This document shows, piece by piece, positions 45,657 through 54,364 of a DNA stretch of 64,000 nucleotides. Position 1 is the stretch's first letter. Each line of letters opens with the position of its first letter. Source of the stretch: Chitinophaga oryziterrae (GTDB lineage Bacteria > Bacteroidota > Bacteroidia > Chitinophagales > Chitinophagaceae); the NCBI RefSeq assembly GCF_009758125.1, contig NZ_WRXO01000004.1, forward strand, positions 124,001 through 188,000. Reading direction: 5' to 3'. A model generated the notes under the pieces. The model searched no databases. It saw nothing but the letters and a program-made list of their open reading frames with translations, and had not been told where the DNA came from. The translations under genes and the position numbers were made by a program.

Positions 45657-46640
45657 TCAATTTACTATCGCGCTGCGTTCTCTGATAATGGTGGGGGTAT
45701 AACCGAAATGTTGTTTAAAAGCATGTGCAAAGGCGGCGGCAGACCGGTACCCTACCTGCAACGCTATTTCATGAACAGGGTTGTTGGTATGGGCCAGCAG
45801 ATCTTCCCCTTTTTCCAGTCTGGTTTTTTGAAGATACTGGGAGAAGGAGGTCCCGAATTTCCTGATAAAACTTCTTCTGAGGGTGGATTCGCTGATGTAA
45901 TACATCTTTGTAAGTTGACTGATGGAGATATCTTTATCGAGGTTGTTGTGGATGAAGTTGAGGATGATGTCCAGGTGTTCTTCATTCTTGGGAGAGATAT
46001 GATCATCGAGGAAAAGGATCAGTATTTCTTTCAGTTTGGTTTCCAGCCATATTTCGGTTAAGGAGGAATGTATGCGGGTGATCTTCACTTCATTGATCGC
46101 CTGGTGTAGCTGGATGAAGATCGTTCTTGGGTAGGTGGCTTTAGCGAGATTGATCAGATGTGTTTTTGTATATCCGTATTGGTGGAGCTCATAGATACCC
46201 GGCTCCAGGTCTAATAGCAGCGGAATGCTGTTATCGTTTATGAGGGTGTATTGTCCCTGGTGCAGGGGCTTATTGATGTTCATCAGGACGCTGCCGGTGA
46301 GCATGCAATAGAAGGCCATTTCCGCTTCTGCTTTAGCGGTGCTGAAAGAGGCAGATTGCCTGACAAAAAAGGTGATATTATTGATCATATAACCGTTGAC
46401 GGCCTTTTGCTGATAGAGGATGTCTACGGGGGGAGATGTCATGAGAAAGGGTCTTGAAAAAGCGCAGATATGTTTGGAATAGTGTGAGGGAATGTCATAC
46501 GTTAATTTGATTAATTGTGAGGGTACGTCAATGACCTTGAACTCTAATAAAAGATTCATAATTTTTACTTTGGATATGCCGCTATGGGTATTAAAAGGGA
46601 TGTGTGTTCTCGACGCTGCTGATAAAATATTGTAAATCAA
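45657..46640 (-). CDS. AraC-family transcriptional regulator
   Basis: A 327-residue protein with a C-terminal AraC/XylS DNA-binding domain (~225-320): LTKMYYISESTLRRSFIRKF and the second helix-turn-helix VHEIALQVGYRSAAAFAHAF then KQHFGYTP. The N-terminal ~200 residues show no cupin or receiver signature I can name. It is divergent from the hydroxylase/sulfotransferase operon (62 bp between starts), so that operon is its most likely target. Confidence 0.9.
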   Translation of the reverse strand: MIYNILSAASRTHIPFNTHSGISKVKIMNLLLEFKVIDVPSQLIKLTYDIPSHYSKHICAFSRPFLMTSPPVDILYQQKAVNGYMINNITFFVRQSASFSTAKAEAEMAFYCMLTGSVLMNINKPLHQGQYTLINDNSIPLLLDLEPGIYELHQYGYTKTHLINLAKATYPRTIFIQLHQAINEVKITRIHSSLTEIWLETKLKEILILFLDDHISPKNEEHLDIILNFIHNNLDKDISISQLTKMYYISESTLRRSFIRKFGTSFSQYLQKTRLEKGEDLLAHTNNPVHEIALQVGYRSAAAFAHAFKQHFGYTPTIIRERSAIVN

Positions 46641-46701
46641 TTTACGAATTATAAGTAAATGCTTGAGTATTAGATATTAATAATATATCTTAGGGCTACA
46701 G

Positions 46702-47370
46702 ATGAATTATATACAATTTTCCGGATCTTATCATATAGGACAACTGCAGGCTGAATTGGCCGGGGTTTTAAAGGAAGAATGGCCATTGCATTTTAATACG
46801 CGGGATTATAATGGCGACTGGCGGAGTATTTCTTTGCGCTCTGTAAGTGGGGAGAGTAATGATATTTATGCGCATCCTGACGGGGAGTATAAAGATACAC
46901 CGGTATTGCGTCTTATGCCTTATGTAAAGGAGATCCTGGATAGCTGGGAATGTGAGAAGGAATCGGTGCGTCTGTTGTCTCTGGCGCCGGGGAGCGTTAT
47001 CAAACCGCATAAAGACCCTGGGTGCGGATATGCGGATGGGCTGTTCAGGATACATATCCCTATCATAACAAATCCGTTTGTTTTCTTTACCATTGACGGT
47101 ACTCAGTTACATCTGAAAGCAGGGGAGTGCTGGTATATGGATTTCAGCACTACGCATAGTATTGTGAATAATGGGGATACTGCCAGGGTACATCTGATCA
47201 TTGATGGTATCCGGAATAGCTGGACGGACCAGTTGTTTGCGGCACATGGGTATGATCTGTCTGCGAAAAAGATGGATGCGGGAGTGAAAGCGCAGATGAT
47301 AGCTGAGTTGGAAAGAATGGATACGGATACTGCCCGGAATTTAATTGCCAGTTTAAAAGCGGAGAAATAA
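46702..47370 (+). CDS. Aspartyl/asparaginyl beta-hydroxylase-like oxygenase
   Basis: A 222-residue protein of the Asp/Asn beta-hydroxylase fold (2-oxoglutarate/Fe(II) oxygenases). RLLSLAPGSVIKPHKDPGCG near residue 94, then HIPIITNP and AGECWYMDFSTTHSIVNNGD near 140-160, with RVHLIIDG after it, supply the His ligands and the Arg for 2-oxoglutarate. It would hydroxylate an Asp, Asn or other side chain. First gene of a four-gene operon; its stop overlaps the next start (TAATG). Confidence 0.85.
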   Translation: MNYIQFSGSYHIGQLQAELAGVLKEEWPLHFNTRDYNGDWRSISLRSVSGESNDIYAHPDGEYKDTPVLRLMPYVKEILDSWECEKESVRLLSLAPGSVIKPHKDPGCGYADGLFRIHIPIITNPFVFFTIDGTQLHLKAGECWYMDFSTTHSIVNNGDTARVHLIIDGIRNSWTDQLFAAHGYDLSAKKMDAGVKAQMIAELERMDTDTARNLIASLKAEK

Positions 47371-48257
47371 TGTGGATACCTTATAAGCTGAAGGATGGAA
47401 TGGTGAAATGGATGGACCTTGGGGACAGGCGGATGACAGATCCGTTTTTTGATGAAACGATACATATTTGCAGGAGCAGGCAAAAGGAGCGGTCTTCTTT
47501 AGAGAGCCTTTCCAGCGCGGAGTTTCTTGTTGAAGCCAGTAAGGGAGTGAATGCATTATCTCCCGGAGCGTTTATCTTCCATGTTTCCCGTTGCGGGTCT
47601 ACGTTATTATCGCAGGTGTTTTCACAGCCGGAAGAGAATATAGCCATTGCGGAAGCGCCTTTGCTGGATGAGATATTACAGTTGGGCGATGCTTCTTTAT
47701 TTAATGCAGCGGTTGCGTTGATGGGGCAGCAACGGAATTTCAAAGAGACGGATTATATTATCAAATTAGATAGCTGGCATATTCATTATTACCATCTTTT
47801 ACGGGAATGGTACCCTTCAACGCCGTTCTTCTTTTTGTATCGCAGGCCGGATGAGGTGATTGCTTCTCATGCTAAACGGCGGGGGATCCACGCTGTGCCG
47901 GGGATGGTGAGTCATTCGTTGCTTAAAACGGATGCGCCGGAAACGTTTGGCGGGGACTTTAACCGGTATACCGCACAGGTGCTGACCCAGTATTTTTTAC
48001 AGTTAGAGCGTATTTTTGGATTACATCATCCTAAGAATTTGTTTTTTGATTATGCAGCCGGTGGGAAGGCGATGATAACGGCTTTCAGTGAGTTTACAGG
48101 TGTGCCGGTACGGGATATGGAGCAGGCGAATACCCGGTTGGGTTATCATAGTAAATCTACGCAGGAAGTTTTCAAACCAGAAGCTACTGTGGATGAGCAA
48201 TTCTTTTTTGATGATTGTCAGGCGGCTTATGAGCAGCTAAGAACTTTACATGTATGA
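47370..48257 (+). CDS. Sulfotransferase-like protein
   Basis: A 295-residue protein. FIFHVSRCGSTLLSQVFSQP near residue 67 is the 5'-phosphosulfate loop (SRCGSTLL) of PAPS-dependent sulfotransferases, and FFFLYRRPDEVIASHAKRRG near 150 contains the RxP...S 3'-phosphate-binding pattern. It should move a sulfate from PAPS to a hydroxyl group, and an APS kinase able to make PAPS is encoded two genes later. Overlaps both neighbours by 1-4 bp. Substrate unknown; a hydroxyl made by the preceding oxygenase is an attractive guess. Confidence 0.78.
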   Translation: MWIPYKLKDGMVKWMDLGDRRMTDPFFDETIHICRSRQKERSSLESLSSAEFLVEASKGVNALSPGAFIFHVSRCGSTLLSQVFSQPEENIAIAEAPLLDEILQLGDASLFNAAVALMGQQRNFKETDYIIKLDSWHIHYYHLLREWYPSTPFFFLYRRPDEVIASHAKRRGIHAVPGMVSHSLLKTDAPETFGGDFNRYTAQVLTQYFLQLERIFGLHHPKNLFFDYAAGGKAMITAFSEFTGVPVRDMEQANTRLGYHSKSTQEVFKPEATVDEQFFFDDCQAAYEQLRTLHV

Positions 48258-49180
48258 CAGATTTCCTGTTTGTTTTTTATGCGACTCATATGGGTAAAAA
48301 GCAGCGAACTGCGATACCTGTATATGAGAATTTCGAGTTTACAGCGGGGATCTGGATGAATATCTTTGGTTTGGGTAAATTCGAGACGTACCAGTTTTTG
48401 TATGCTGAATGCCGGGATGTTGATCATTTCAAAGCCTGGATCATTGACTTAAAGGGGGCTGAGTTTTTTCATCATGCTACTTTGCAGTTTGATAACTGGC
48501 TGACGTCTTCTTCGGTGGCAGATACTATTTCTCCTGTTTTATTAAGTCCGTCCCAGTTATCCTTCTGGGAACAACAAGGTTATCTTAAAATAAGTGGGTT
48601 AGTGGAGGATACTTTATGTGATGATGTAAAAGACCTCATCTGCACTCATTTAAATCTTTCTTCTACCTGGTATCCGGCTCATCCCGACTGGCACGGTCTC
48701 ATGTTAGAGGTGTACCAGGATGCGCGTCTGGAAGCCATCCGGAAACATCCTCAGGTTCATCAGTTATTCGCTGAGCTGTATAATACGCATCACATCATCT
48801 CAAATACAGATAAGCTGAGTTTTAATCCTCCTGAGACTGCTTCCTGGAAGTTCAAGGGGAGCAATCTTCATTGGGACCTGGACCTTTCCAAACCTGTCGA
48901 ATATTATATCCAGGGGCTTATCTACCTGGATGATGTACCGGAAGACAGGGGACCGCTGCTCGTCGTTCCCGGGTTCCATCATCAGTTTGCTGATTTCATA
49001 CGGCCATTTTCTACGTTGGATGATGCTATGGAGGCGGTGCGTGCTGTTACTTCCCCCATACCTGTGCCTGGTGTGAAAGGGGATGTGGTCGTGTGGCTCA
49101 ATACCCTGCCTCATGCAGCGAGTGCCAACCGCTCTTCCCTGCCCAGATTTGTCCAGTACCTTAACTTCTCTACATTATAA
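48254..49180 (+). CDS. Phytanoyl-CoA dioxygenase (PhyH)-family protein with N-terminal extension
   Basis: A 308-residue protein. Residues ~1-85 form an unrecognised extension (QRTAIPVYENFEFTAGIWMN). From ~95 follows the PhyH fold: LSFWEQQGYLKISGLVED, SNLHWDLDLSKPVEYYIQGL with the HxD iron ligands near 214-216, and LPHAASANRSSLPRFVQYLN near 284 with the distal His and the 2-oxoglutarate-binding Arg. A second Fe(II)/2-oxoglutarate oxygenase in the same operon. Start overlaps the sulfotransferase gene by 4 bp and its stop overlaps the APS kinase ATG by 1 bp. Confidence 0.8.
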   Translation: MTDFLFVFYATHMGKKQRTAIPVYENFEFTAGIWMNIFGLGKFETYQFLYAECRDVDHFKAWIIDLKGAEFFHHATLQFDNWLTSSSVADTISPVLLSPSQLSFWEQQGYLKISGLVEDTLCDDVKDLICTHLNLSSTWYPAHPDWHGLMLEVYQDARLEAIRKHPQVHQLFAELYNTHHIISNTDKLSFNPPETASWKFKGSNLHWDLDLSKPVEYYIQGLIYLDDVPEDRGPLLVVPGFHHQFADFIRPFSTLDDAMEAVRAVTSPIPVPGVKGDVVVWLNTLPHAASANRSSLPRFVQYLNFSTL

Positions 49181-49722
49181 TGGGTCATATTATACAGTTC
49201 ACCGGGTTGTCCGGAACGGGTAAAACTACCTTATCGAATGCTTTACTTGCCTGGGGGGAGTTATCCGGCCTGCGTATCAAACTGATAGACGGGGACGTCT
49301 ACCGTCAGACCCTTTGCAAAGACCTTGGCTTCAGCAAAGCGGACCGCCTGGAGAATATTGCCCGTTTAGGGGCTTATGCCTGGTCTTTGATCGATTCTTA
49401 CGACTTCATCATCATTGCGGCCATAAATCCTTATGAGGAGGCCCGTATCCGCCTTAAACACCAATACGGCGCTTCCCTGATATGGCTGAGATGTGATTTG
49501 CAGACCTTAATTGCCCGGGACCCCAAAGGGTTGTACCGGAAAGCGCTTTTACCGGATAACCATCCTGATAAGATCCATAACCTTACCGGGCTCAATGATA
49601 CCTTTGAGGATTCTTTAATTGCTGATTTGATTGTGGATACTGATAAACTGAATGCGGAGGAGACGTTGGGGGTTGTTGTGGGGTTCTTATCTGATGTGAA
49701 AGGTGCCGTTGTCTTTATCTGA
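49180..49722 (+). CDS. cysC: Adenylyl-sulfate (APS) kinase
   Basis: A 180-residue APS kinase: P-loop GLSGTGKTTLSNALL (residues 9-23), LIDGDVYRQTLCKDLGFSKA then DRLENIARLGAYAW, and the lid KGLYRKAL near 114. It phosphorylates APS to PAPS, the sulfate donor for sulfotransferases, which fits its place behind a sulfotransferase gene. No ATP sulfurylase is present here. The 3' end overlaps the convergent FecR gene by 36 bp. Confidence 0.9.
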   Translation: MGHIIQFTGLSGTGKTTLSNALLAWGELSGLRIKLIDGDVYRQTLCKDLGFSKADRLENIARLGAYAWSLIDSYDFIIIAAINPYEEARIRLKHQYGASLIWLRCDLQTLIARDPKGLYRKALLPDNHPDKIHNLTGLNDTFEDSLIADLIVDTDKLNAEETLGVVVGFLSDVKGAVVFI

Positions 49723-50694
49723 GTAGTAGTCGATCCCGTTGGTGGCTTTTAGTGCCTTTAGGACATTCTCTATTGGTTTATTCTTATCAATCACCCCCGA
49801 GAACCGTTTACTGCCTGTTTCCTTATCATCCAGTTCTACGCTTATCCCATATATCCTCGGGATGATCCTACAGACGTCTTCCAGCTTTGTATTGCAGAAG
49901 ACGAATTTCCCTTGTCGCCAGCTTAAGACTTCTGCTTCATCGAATGTATTGATAACAGAACCGATTAATTCCTGTCCGGGTTTTAATAAAACGTTATTTA
50001 CTTTAATGGCCCCTTTAACTAATGCGACCTTTTCTACATCATAACTATTCACATTGAATTCTGTGCCTACAACTAGTATTGTTGAATTCGGCAGGTGAAC
50101 GATGAATGGTTTGTCAGCTTCTTTTGCTACTTTCAGATAGGCTTCTCCATTGATAAATACTTCCCTTTTATTTCCTGTGAACGCTAATGGAAACCGCATC
50201 GTTGTGGCCGCATTTAACTGTATCTCCGTTCCATCGGATAGATTCATCGTATAACCCTTTCCTGCTGGTATTTTAAGCGTTGCGTATTCCGCTTTATGCG
50301 TCTTCATCACCGTGGCTATCTTGTTGTTATTACTTAAATTAATAACCTGCCCGTTCGCTAGCTGCAGTTGAATGTTCTTTGATGGAATCTGCGTTCTGTA
50401 AACATTTGACACCATTAATAAGGCAATGATGAGGGTCGCTGTGCTTACATAAATGATCTTTCTCCTTTTCTGACGGTGTATCCGGTTAATAATTTTATCA
50501 GCAGCGTTATTGTCCTGCTTTATATATTGTTGAACAGCTTCTACATTTAGTACCTGCCAGAGATCTTCCCTGATTTTCCTGGCCTCTACTCTTTGGGATA
50601 ACTGGTCCGACAGGATATCCGTGCCGTCGTCTGAGAGGGTTCCAAGGATTTCCTGTATTACTAAAAGCCTTATATCTTCCAGTTTGGTATTCAT
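49687..50694 (-). CDS. FecR-family anti-sigma factor, module 2 (no adjacent sigma gene)
   Basis: A 335-residue FecR protein with a membrane helix near residue 80 (IIYVSTATLIIALLMVSNVY), the FecR domain (LKIPAGKGYTMNLSDGTEIQ, LNAATTMRFPLAF) and the C-terminal domain (FVFCNTKLEDVCRIIPRIYG). Unlike module 1 there is no ECF sigma gene next to it: upstream lies the SusC of module 2 on the other strand (~360 bp), downstream it runs 36 bp into the APS kinase gene. It must work with a sigma factor encoded elsewhere, or its partner was lost. Confidence 0.9.
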   Translation of the reverse strand: MNTKLEDIRLLVIQEILGTLSDDGTDILSDQLSQRVEARKIREDLWQVLNVEAVQQYIKQDNNAADKIINRIHRQKRRKIIYVSTATLIIALLMVSNVYRTQIPSKNIQLQLANGQVINLSNNNKIATVMKTHKAEYATLKIPAGKGYTMNLSDGTEIQLNAATTMRFPLAFTGNKREVFINGEAYLKVAKEADKPFIVHLPNSTILVVGTEFNVNSYDVEKVALVKGAIKVNNVLLKPGQELIGSVINTFDEAEVLSWRQGKFVFCNTKLEDVCRIIPRIYGISVELDDKETGSKRFSGVIDKNKPIENVLKALKATNGIDYYSDKDNGTFHIR

Positions 50695-51056
50695 TCTAAA
50701 CCTAATAAAGTAAAAAGTTAATTCCAGGTAATGTTGGTTTTGAAATTATTTTGAGCATGCAGGTGTCTAAATCATTGAATTGAAGACATTTGATCCTTTG
50801 GCTGAAAAAAGTTTTTATTGGAACGTTACCTTTTTATTAAGTTTTACTTTTCTATAGTAGGGACGATATTTATCCTCTCTGATTTAGTTTTACTATACCT
50901 GTGAATATCATGTGAAACTACAATGTGAATGCTTTTTACTTTTACCTTAATTTCTCAGTAGCCGTTAAAAGACACTCTATTGCACTTGCGCTTGCCTGCT
51001 AGCGTTAAATAGTACGACCAACCAACCATTTTACTAACCAAAATCGTAGTGCACTT
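50695..51056. other. Divergent regulatory region of module 2
   Basis: About 360 bp between fecR and susC. AT-rich, no ORF; it should hold both promoters and is where a sigma gene would be expected but is absent. Confidence 0.4.
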
Positions 51057-54000
51057 ATGCAAAAGATTGTCAAATTCAACCGCGCATTTCTATACTGCTG
51101 CCTGGTTGCTATGCTCTGCTTATCTCCTCTCTTTGTTAAAAGTGAGCCTCTGCAAGGTAAACCTCTGACTATTTCGATTAAAAATACTTCGCTGGCAGAA
51201 GTGCTGCGACAAATATCTAAAAAGAGTGGTGTCTACATTTATTTTCAGGATGCGGATTTGTCTGCGTATCCCAGTGTATCCATTGATGTGAAGAATAAAG
51301 CGGTGGATGTTGTTTTGCATGAGTTGCTGGATGGAAGAGGGTTGACGTGGGTGGAGGTGGGTAAGAATTCGATAGCGATAAGGAGGACAGTGGTGGTTAA
51401 TAATAGTAATTCGGATACGACTATTACTTTAAAGGGTAAAGTTGTTAATGAAAAAGGAGAGCCTATTATTGGAGCTACGGTGCTTATAAAAGGATCTACT
51501 ATGGGAACAACTACATTAGAAAATGGAGATTTTAGTTTGAATTCAGTTCGTCGAAACGCTGCACTAACAGTCAGCAGTATTGGGTTTGTTACCCAAGATG
51601 TTAGCTTTGGAAGTGGTCGAACCAAAGTAATTCAGTTAAAAAATTATGTAGGAGCACTGGATGAAACAGTTATAATCGCTTATGGTACAACGACTCGTCG
51701 TTTTAGTACAGGAAATGTCACAACTGTAAAAGCTGAAGAAATAGAAAAACAACCAGTAAGTAATCCACTACTTAGTTTACAAGGACGAGTAGCTGGAATG
51801 TTAATCACACAGCAAACTGGTGTACCAGGTGGTGCAATACAAGTACAAATTAGGGGACGCAGTAGCATTAATCCTGCTGTTGGAAATGATCCATTGTACA
51901 TTATTGATGGGGTTCCGTATTCTTCCCAGTCATTATCAAAGCTTGGTTTAGGTATTACAGGAAATGGGAATCCACTTAACTTGATCAATCCGTTAGATAT
52001 TCTGAGTATAGATATATTAAAAGATGCCGATGCTACAGCAATTTATGGATCCCGAGGATCAAATGGAGTAGTCCTCATAACAACTAAAAAAGGTCAAATT
52101 GGCGCAAGTAAAGTAGAATTCAGTGGATATTTCGGTACTGGTAATGTAACCCGTAGCCCTAATTTACTTAATACAAATCAGTATTTAGAAATGCGGCACG
52201 AAGCGTTTCTAAATGATCACATGACGCCCGACCCAACTTTTGATCAAGATATAAATGGAATTTGGGATACTACACGTTATACTAATTGGCCTAAAAAAGT
52301 CATTCAGGGAAATGCGCAATATACGGATTCAAGAATATCTCTATCAGGCGGAAATGCTAACACACAATACCTAATTGATGGTAGTTATCATAAAGAGACA
52401 ACAACTTTTTCAAAAGATTTTTTTGATAAAAAAAACGCCATCCATTTCAACATAAATTCAGTATCACAAAACCAAAAATTTAAAATCACTTTATCGGGAA
52501 TATATCTAATAGACAATAATAACCTGACCGCTGGTGATGTAACCGATAGGATATTATTACCGCCTGATGCTCCAGCCATATTTAATTCAGATGCAACATT
52601 AAATTGGGCTAACAATACGTGGGATAATCCACAAGCTCGTTTTTATAACAAGTATAAAACCTTTACTACCAATTTAGTAAGTAATTCAGTATTAAGTTAT
52701 AACTTTATTCCCAATCTTGACGTTAAAGTTAATTTAGGTTATACAAATACTCAAACAAATGAAACGTTAACAAACGCCATTGCTTCATATAGACCATCCT
52801 ATGGTATTACAACAGGATCTTCACAGTTTACTAATAATTATGGTTATACATGGATTACTGAACCTCAAATAACTTATAACTTAAGACTAGGGTCCGGAAA
52901 GATTAATGCTTTAATAGGTAATACAATTCAAAAATTAGTATCAAATCAACAAGTCATACAAGGAAATGGTTATACAAATGATGCATTGCTATATAGCTTA
53001 GCTGCTGCAGCCAATGTTTCAAAAGGCGATGTTAATTACATACAGTATAAATATAACGCAATATATGGTCGTTTAACATACAACCTCAAAGATAGATACT
53101 TATTAAATTTAACAGCTCGAAGAGATGGCAGTAGTAGATTTGGACCAGGAAAGCAATTTGGTAACTTCGGTTCAATAGCTACAGGGTGGATATTCTCTAA
53201 CGAAAATTTCAGCAAAAAGAACTTGCCGATGTTGAGCTTTGGCAAAATTAGGGCGAGCTATGGAACCACGGGTAATGATCAGATTTCTGACTATCAATAT
53301 TTAGGATTATATGAATTTACAAATGGAGGAATTCCATACCAAGGTGGACAAGGCCTCTTTCCCAGTTATCTTCCAGCATCAGATTACAGTTGGGAAAAAA
53401 ATGTAAAAACAGAAGGTGCTATTGAATTAGGATTTATAAAAGATAGAATCTTATTAACTGTTAACTATTATCATAATTATTCCTCAAACCAATTAGTCAA
53501 TTATAGATTACCAGATATAGCTGGATTTCAAAGTATTACTGCTAATTTACCGGCAACAGTACAAAATAGTGGATGGGAGTTTACATTGAACACAACTAAT
53601 ATAAAAACTCAAAAATTTAGTTGGATTTCTTCAGGCAATCTAACTATTGCTAATAATAAACTTGTGAAATTCGCTAACCTAAAAAATTCATCTTATAAAG
53701 ATATATACGAAATAGGTAAATCCATTCAAGTTGTAAAAGTTTATCACTTAACTGGAGTTGATTCGGAAACTGGAGTATATAAATTTTCTGACAAGAATGG
53801 TAAGGAAACTTTCAATCCAGATTATGAAAATGATAGAACTACATTTATAAATACGGCACCAAAATTTTACGGTGGATTTCAAAATACCATCCAATACAAA
53901 GGATTACAACTTGATTTTCTAATCCAATTTGTGAAGCAAATAGGACATAACTATTTGTACTCAACTCAATTTCCAGGTAGATTTTATTTTAATCAGCCAA

Positions 54001-54341
54001 AGGAAATATTGCATAGATGGAAAAAAAGTGGTGATATTAGTTCAATACAAAAATTCACGCAAAATTCAGGATCGGATGCTGCAAGAGCCTATGATTTTGC
54101 AGGATTCAGTGATTATGCTTATACAGATGCCTCATTCATCCGTTTAAAAAACTTTTCAATATCATACAGCTTACATGAAATCTTTAAGAAAAGCATGCAT
54201 CTCCAAAATGCAAGGGTATATGTCCAAGGACAAAATTTTCTTACAATAACTAGATATAAAGGTGTAGATCCAGAAAATCAAAGTATTTCAGCACTCCCTC
54301 CATTAAAAGTATTAACAGCTGGTATACATCTCGAATTGTAA
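51057..54341 (+). CDS. SusC/RagA TonB-dependent receptor with STN domain, module 2 (compositionally chimeric)
   Basis: A 1094-residue receptor: signal peptide (LYCCLVAMLCLSPLFVKSEP), STN domain (~35-115, NTSLAEVLRQISKKSGVYIY), carboxypeptidase-D-like domain (~125-200, NEKGEPIIGATVLIKGSTMG), plug (LSLQGRVAGMLITQQTGVPG near 240, IDILKDADATAIYGSRGSNG near 320), then the barrel. Codons for the signal peptide and STN are of average composition for the window, but from about 51410 the gene becomes clearly AT-richer and stays so through susD, the thioredoxin gene and the peptidase gene. That suggests that the body of the receptor and its cargo genes were imported behind a resident STN. SusD follows after 23 bp. 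Confidence 0.92.
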   Translation: MQKIVKFNRAFLYCCLVAMLCLSPLFVKSEPLQGKPLTISIKNTSLAEVLRQISKKSGVYIYFQDADLSAYPSVSIDVKNKAVDVVLHELLDGRGLTWVEVGKNSIAIRRTVVVNNSNSDTTITLKGKVVNEKGEPIIGATVLIKGSTMGTTTLENGDFSLNSVRRNAALTVSSIGFVTQDVSFGSGRTKVIQLKNYVGALDETVIIAYGTTTRRFSTGNVTTVKAEEIEKQPVSNPLLSLQGRVAGMLITQQTGVPGGAIQVQIRGRSSINPAVGNDPLYIIDGVPYSSQSLSKLGLGITGNGNPLNLINPLDILSIDILKDADATAIYGSRGSNGVVLITTKKGQIGASKVEFSGYFGTGNVTRSPNLLNTNQYLEMRHEAFLNDHMTPDPTFDQDINGIWDTTRYTNWPKKVIQGNAQYTDSRISLSGGNANTQYLIDGSYHKETTTFSKDFFDKKNAIHFNINSVSQNQKFKITLSGIYLIDNNNLTAGDVTDRILLPPDAPAIFNSDATLNWANNTWDNPQARFYNKYKTFTTNLVSNSVLSYNFIPNLDVKVNLGYTNTQTNETLTNAIASYRPSYGITTGSSQFTNNYGYTWITEPQITYNLRLGSGKINALIGNTIQKLVSNQQVIQGNGYTNDALLYSLAAAANVSKGDVNYIQYKYNAIYGRLTYNLKDRYLLNLTARRDGSSRFGPGKQFGNFGSIATGWIFSNENFSKKNLPMLSFGKIRASYGTTGNDQISDYQYLGLYEFTNGGIPYQGGQGLFPSYLPASDYSWEKNVKTEGAIELGFIKDRILLTVNYYHNYSSNQLVNYRLPDIAGFQSITANLPATVQNSGWEFTLNTTNIKTQKFSWISSGNLTIANNKLVKFANLKNSSYKDIYEIGKSIQVVKVYHLTGVDSETGVYKFSDKNGKETFNPDYENDRTTFINTAPKFYGGFQNTIQYKGLQLDFLIQFVKQIGHNYLYSTQFPGRFYFNQPKEILHRWKKSGDISSIQKFTQNSGSDAARAYDFAGFSDYAYTDASFIRLKNFSISYSLHEIFKKSMHLQNARVYVQGQNFLTITRYKGVDPENQSISALPPLKVLTAGIHLEL

Positions 54342-54364
54342 ACGTTAACATTTAATAAAAAAAA

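Noticed and set aside
45651..46061. 136-aa open frame on the plus strand
   Set aside because: Antisense shadow of the AraC gene, with no start signal or domain.
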